Positions 59,751 to 64,000 of a stretch of DNA of 64,000 nucleotides are shown in pieces (position 1 is the stretch's first letter; each line of letters starts with the position of its first letter). The position numbers were made by a program, and so were the translations under genes. This DNA comes from Sapria himalayana (lineage: Eukaryota > Streptophyta > Magnoliopsida > Malpighiales > Rafflesiaceae). The notes beneath the pieces are model-generated. The model searched no databases. It saw only the letters and a program-made list of their open reading frames with translations, and was not told the origin of the DNA. The stretch is taken from assembly GCA_029783825.1 (NCBI GenBank), contig JAREIK010001468.1, positions 2,521,001 to 2,585,000 of the forward strand. Direction: 5' to 3'.

Positions 59751-60700
59751 TTAAATCATTTGAATTTGAAGGATATTTTGTCTTCTAAGAAATTTTTTCT
59801 TTGTGATCAGCATGATATGTACTTGTTGGGATATATGATGACTTTGTAGGAGTATCATCATAATGTGAACCAAAATGCTTTTAGATGTAGTCAAAGGATT
59901 CCCTTCTAACTTCAGGTTCAACTGTTCAAGTGAGATTAATGATGAGTAAGGACTTACTTGGCTCACTAAAAATGGAATTTTGCTAAAAAAAGTAATGCTT
60001 TTATTGACTAATACTCTGTCAAATTTTGATAAAAGATATTTGTATTTTTTGAGTACTAGAATAACCAAGATAAACATATTTTAATGTATTAGGTATCATC
60101 TTATGCCGACTTGAGGAAATATTATGAACAAAGTAAATATTTCCAAATATTCTAAGAAGTAGACTAAATAATATCTAATGTAATGTACAATCTAAAAGGA
60201 CACATTGTTAGAAATGATAGAAGTAGCTATTCTATTGATAAGGTAGTTTACTATTAATATTGCATCTTCTCATAATTATTTTAGAACACTAATATTAAAT
60301 AAGAGTATATAAGCTATTTTAATTAAAAATTTATTCATTATTTTTGCAACCTCATTATGTGGGGTATAATAGCACGAGATGTTTGGTTTATATCATCTTT
60401 TGTCATCAATGCATTGAGCACGGAAATTGTACATGTTTTCTAATGCTTTGGCATTCTTAATTTTTTTATGTATTTATTAGAGTGATTTTGTAATTATTTA
60501 TGAAATAATTGAAAAATTAAAAAAAAATTATTTGAAAATAAAAAAAAGTAAAAAAAGTAAAAAAGTAAATCTTATACAGTTGTCAATAAATATAACAAAA
60601 TATCTTAATTCTTCTTGAGTATAATCTTTACTAGATTCACATATGTCAATATGTATAAAATTAATTGAGTTCTTACTCACACGAGTCTAGCAGGCAAGAT
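59751..60700 (-). pseudogene. copia integrase remnant
   Basis: Conserved pieces appear in order: FIHIDICESSKDYTQEELRY with FVIFIDN (about 60600-60690), TPHNEVAKIMNKFLI (about 60320-60370), EDAILIVNYLINR (about 60230-60270), and ILVLKKYKYLLSKFDRVLVN (60000-60077), the equivalent of the GYS..QKGY.C....R......D..F block of the integrase C-terminus. Confidence 0.8.
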
Positions 60701-60930
60701 AAGAAGTACTTGTATATTTTTCTAATTAATATATATTTTTATTTCAAGATAAAAATATCTTTAAGATTTAAGTAAAATATTATAAACTTGGTCAGTAATA
60801 GATGATCAGGTTGAGAATATATAAGTAAAGTATTATGCACACACGCGTGCGTGTGCATGCACACACACAAATACCATGTGGGGGATCCTTCTACCAAAAA
60901 GAAGATATATTTCATATTGCTCAATCCTAA

Positions 60931-61720
60931 ATAAAGTTTTCTTCAGAATATTCCAATATGCAAATAAAAATTAATATAAAAAAATAAAAATAAAATTAAA
61001 TTATCTGAAAAGATAACTCACAAACAAAAAAAAACACTAACAGGATAATCTAGAATAAATAAAATGTATATTAAAAATAAAGAATCAAACTGAATATTAT
61101 CATAAATAATAAATTTAGATGGCTTACCATTAAAATGCGTAGTGAATAAAATATTGTGAAAAAAGAATAATTAGTACTTCGATCATATTTTTTTGGTTGT
61201 GTTAATTTGGTGATATTTTTCTTGTGTAGAAATGTAGATTGTAGTGAGATCAAAGATGATTGGAATTAATGTCGGATCATTGGGAATAATTTAGTAAAAA
61301 TTAAAAGTAGACATTTTATTTTAGAATACATTGATGAGAATCTGATTCATGTCCCAAGGATACATAGATTATTTATTTGAAAGCTTACCTCGGACTGAGA
61401 TTATGTTTGATAAGTAGATATAGATTGATGCACAATTACTAGTGTATTTGTGGAAATCAATTGATCTTAGTGTATCGAATATGTTTAGCTCTTGTGATAC
61501 TTGTAAGAGGACTTGAGATATAACATCTTGACATATTTTTCAAAGATATTTTTTTAATAAAATGTTAGTACATTGTTGTGGATGTGCAAACTAACTAATC
61601 AGGATGAGATGACTTATTTTATAAATTGGACAAGTGTTGATAGATCAGACCATATTAAGGAGACCTAATGAGTAGGTGTGTAGTATTCTTTACTTATATT
61701 CATTAGGAGTGATATATTGA
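60931..61720. other. Junction between two head-to-head copia elements
   Basis: The minus-strand element loses recognisable coding at about 60.9 kb and the plus-strand element becomes recognisable from about 62.1 kb. The 5' parts (LTR, gag) of both should be here but are either deleted or too decayed to see. Confidence 0.4.
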
Positions 61721-62099
61721 TTTGTGAACATGATTCTTGGGGAGAATACATGTTTGTTGCTCTCGAAAATTTATCAAAGAGTGACTCAGGTGGCTACAAT
61801 CATGCTTAGATCGAGTAAAAATGGTATGATTCGTCACAATACTATGATATCTTTGTCACACAGCAATGATGGGCATGTTGGGATCATGACAGGGTATGCT
61901 GATAGGAATGAGGGCAGTATTGACTTTTTCTTTTTGTAGGGGGTCAAGACAAGCACTATGATTGTGTGAGATATTATATTATTTTTTTATGATTTATATG
62001 ATTATCAATATTTATTGAATAATCACAAATTTTTTGATAAAATTTTATGAAAATATAAAAATTTCATTTTTTATATGATATTAAGATATTGAGAAGTAA

Positions 62100-62583
62100 T
62101 AATTAATTAAAATATAATTCTAATTAGTTTTCTTATTTCTTTGAAGAGCAAAGTATAGTTTATAAAGCATATTGTATTAGTACCCCTGCATATAATAGAA
62201 TGACAAAAAGGAAGAATTAATATGTAGTTGAAATGATTAAGATACTTCATAAGAGTGTATGTAAATACTTTTTTGGGGAGACACTCTTTCACATTTCCCC
62301 TAAGTTTTTTGAATTCATTTTTTTTATTCATGATATCTCTTCAACTAGGGAGAAGATAATTGCACGTACAAGCAAATGTATATTTATTTGGTATTCTAGT
62401 TCTCAAAAGGCATATCAATATTATTTATTAAAGAGTAAGATAATTATTATGAGTCTTGATGTCATGTTCATTGAGGATAAATATTTTTTTTTTGAAAACT
62501 TGATTCAAGAAAATATATTTTTAGACATTGTTGCATATAATTTATGTTTCTGTTTAGTTGTTATTCTTTCCAAATATAACTAG
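62100..62583 (+). pseudogene. copia integrase C-terminal remnant
   Basis: The open frame starting about 62233 includes HKSVCKYFFGETLF (the P.YFWGEA. block), IFFIHDISSTREKIIARTSK and CIFIWYSSSQKAYQYYLLKS, then MSLDVMFIEDKYFF. This is the copia integrase end and the linker to RT. At 116 codons it is an unusually long stop-free stretch for this decayed element. Confidence 0.87.
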
Positions 62584-63109
62584 TGTGATTGGATTTGAGA
62601 AAAGTAGTGATACCTATTTAATTTTTAAGAACAAGACTGTCGAGATATTGATCTTTCTTTGATTACGTACGAAAGTTGAAGTCTAGTACACTGAGTATGA
62701 TCTCTAAGTGACGTCTCTTTTAGGGCAATGCTCCCAAGACCATACTAGTGTGAGTGTCTTATTGGATACGAGGTATAAGTCTCATTGACTCATTGTATAT
62801 TAGACTAATATGTCAATTCATTTCAGATGTGGTTTGAGACTTGATGACCTTAATCTAGAGTTATATACTTGATGAATATATCTACTATCAATTCTAGATG
62901 AGTCTTCTATCATATCAGTTGTTTAGCTCATAGTAATGACTTAGGTTTTTTGATTGTATAATGAAAGGAATTAAGTATATGTTCTACTCAATATCTTTTA
63001 TCTCAAGTATTATCTTATTTTTATTTTGATATTATATATTTTAGTTTATTATCCTCACTTGATAGATGTAGAATTTTGGATATCATTTTCAAGGTACTTA
63101 TCAATAAGA

Positions 63110-64000
63110 TGTGTGTATACAATGAAGACAAAATCCAAGGAAAAAGTTGATTGACTCAAGGCTAGATTGGTAGTAGGGAGTTTTATTTTGTCTTATGATA
63201 TTGATTACTAAGATACATTGTTCTTTGTGATTAAAATAGTTATTATTGAGTTATTTTTTATTGTAGTATCACATAAATGAATTATGTATCAGTTAAATGT
63301 AAGAAATTCATTCTTTTATGGTGATCTAGAGAAAGAAGTATTCATGCAATAATCATCAAGATTCATTGTTCCTTGGAGCATAAATATAATATAGTTTGTT
63401 GAAAGTATTTTATGAGCAAAAGCAATCTCATAAGGATATATGTTGTTAGTTGTATATGTTATTTTTTTGACATTTACTGCATTTGGTCTTAGGATATGTG
63501 TGACACTATTCTTGTTTCTTTTAATGTGGATTAGAAGGTACTAGTATATAATATTAGTTGTATATGTTAATGATATTTTAATTATAAGAGATGATCAATT
63601 GAGTATATCTTAACTAAAAATATTTTTATAGGCTAAGTTTTAATTGAAGGATTTGGAATGCTTGAAATATTTTATTGGTATAGATGTCTAATACTCATGC
63701 GGTATGATTTTTTTATTAAAAGAGATATACTTTAAATATTTGATCTCGGTATGTTGGGATGTGTACCTACTAATTGATCATTTGACCCAGATGTAAACCT
63801 ATCTATATATATATTAGTTTGTTAATTGACTCAACTAGATATAGGAATATTATTGGAAAATTAAATTATCTGACATTAGCTAAGTGAGATATTACCTATG
63901 TCGTCTATATAGTTAGTTATTTTCTAGGTTCTCATACAAATTCATATAGATGTAATGTTTAGTATTATTATATCTGTAAAAAAAAAGTTCTAGAATGTGA
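63110..64000 (+). pseudogene. copia reverse transcriptase remnant, cut by window end
   Basis: Fingers and palm motifs are present in three frames, with the catalytic YVND at 63563-63574 having lost the first Asp. The thumb/connection part reads through TRYRNIIGKLNYL near 63830-63880. It is non-functional. Confidence 0.87.

Larger units (their letters stand above)
58150..60930 (-). mobile_element. Decayed Ty1/copia retrotransposon in intron 5 (minus strand)
   Basis: Reading down the minus strand: integrase core (60180-60700), integrase end and linker (59751-60077), reverse transcriptase (58850-59650) and RNase H (58150-58500), in copia order. The catalytic box reads YIDN (59089-59100) instead of YVDD. 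Numerous stops are present. Gag and protease were not seen; the sequence near 60838-60870 is interrupted by a CA/CG microsatellite. No LTRs were delimited. Confidence 0.85.
61721..64000 (+). mobile_element. Decayed Ty1/copia retrotransposon in intron 5 (plus strand), runs off window
   Basis: The integrase end (62100-62583) and reverse transcriptase (63110-64000) read in order on the + strand. RT motifs: KARLVVGSFILSYDIDYQDT-like text, YQLNVRNSFFYGDLEKEVFM (63280-63345), then YVND (63563-63574) where YVDD is expected, LKYFIGIDV, and IIGKLNYLT.AK.DITYVV near the end. The window ends before RNase H. It is a different subfamily copy from the minus-strand neighbour, judging by the divergent integrase linker. 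Confidence 0.87.

Overview
The window is nuclear DNA of a flowering plant. It is very AT-rich, the genes have spliceosomal introns, and decayed LTR retrotransposons, hAT-type elements and SINEs fill most of it. The species cannot be fixed from the sequence. The protein is clearly angiosperm, and the TE-swollen introns would suit a large-genome lineage such as a monocot, but that is only a guess.

One real protein-coding gene is present: a plant NRDE2 homologue on the + strand (nuclear RNAi defective-2 / NRDE-2 family, HAT/TPR-like superhelix). Five exons join in frame with GT..AG introns: 33161-33633, 38148-38916, 44488-45109, 52293-52464 and 56776-57118. They give 793 codons without a stop. 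The family's C-terminal part is missing and must lie beyond position 64000. About 2.4 kb of coding sequence is spread over at least 24 kb of gene, because every intron has been enlarged by transposable elements.

Left of the gene (1-33 kb) is repeat territory. A decayed Ty1/copia element of Tork type runs on the minus strand at 3.4-6.55 kb. A complex of decayed Ty3/gypsy elements of Athila/Tat type occupies 10.5-27.3 kb, also on the minus strand. It holds one pol remnant, four related LTR copies, two internal segments and three recognisable relics of a tRNA-Asp-type primer binding site. A copia-type LTR lies at 28.6-30.0 kb, a decayed minisatellite at 30.05-30.65 kb and a SINE at 32.2-32.4 kb.

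Inside the gene: intron 1 carries a copia RNase H remnant and a probable Au-type SINE. Intron 2 carries a second copy of the 32.2 kb SINE, an exact 94-bp duplication and a GC-rich island with a perfect 20-bp palindrome. Intron 3 has a candidate organelle DNA insert and decayed hAT elements. Intron 4 has two full-length 552-bp-class hAT elements (TIR TAGAGGTGTC) and two copies of a second, short hAT-type MITE (TIR CAATGAT, 8-bp target duplications). One MITE is nested inside one of the hAT elements. Intron 5 (to the window end) contains two copia elements lying head to head.

No bacterial-type operon, CRISPR array, rRNA or tRNA gene was seen. The most novel-looking items are the CGATATATC-rich MITE with perfect target duplications, its nesting in a GC-rich hAT element, the two-copy SINE family and the LTR array of the Athila-like elements.
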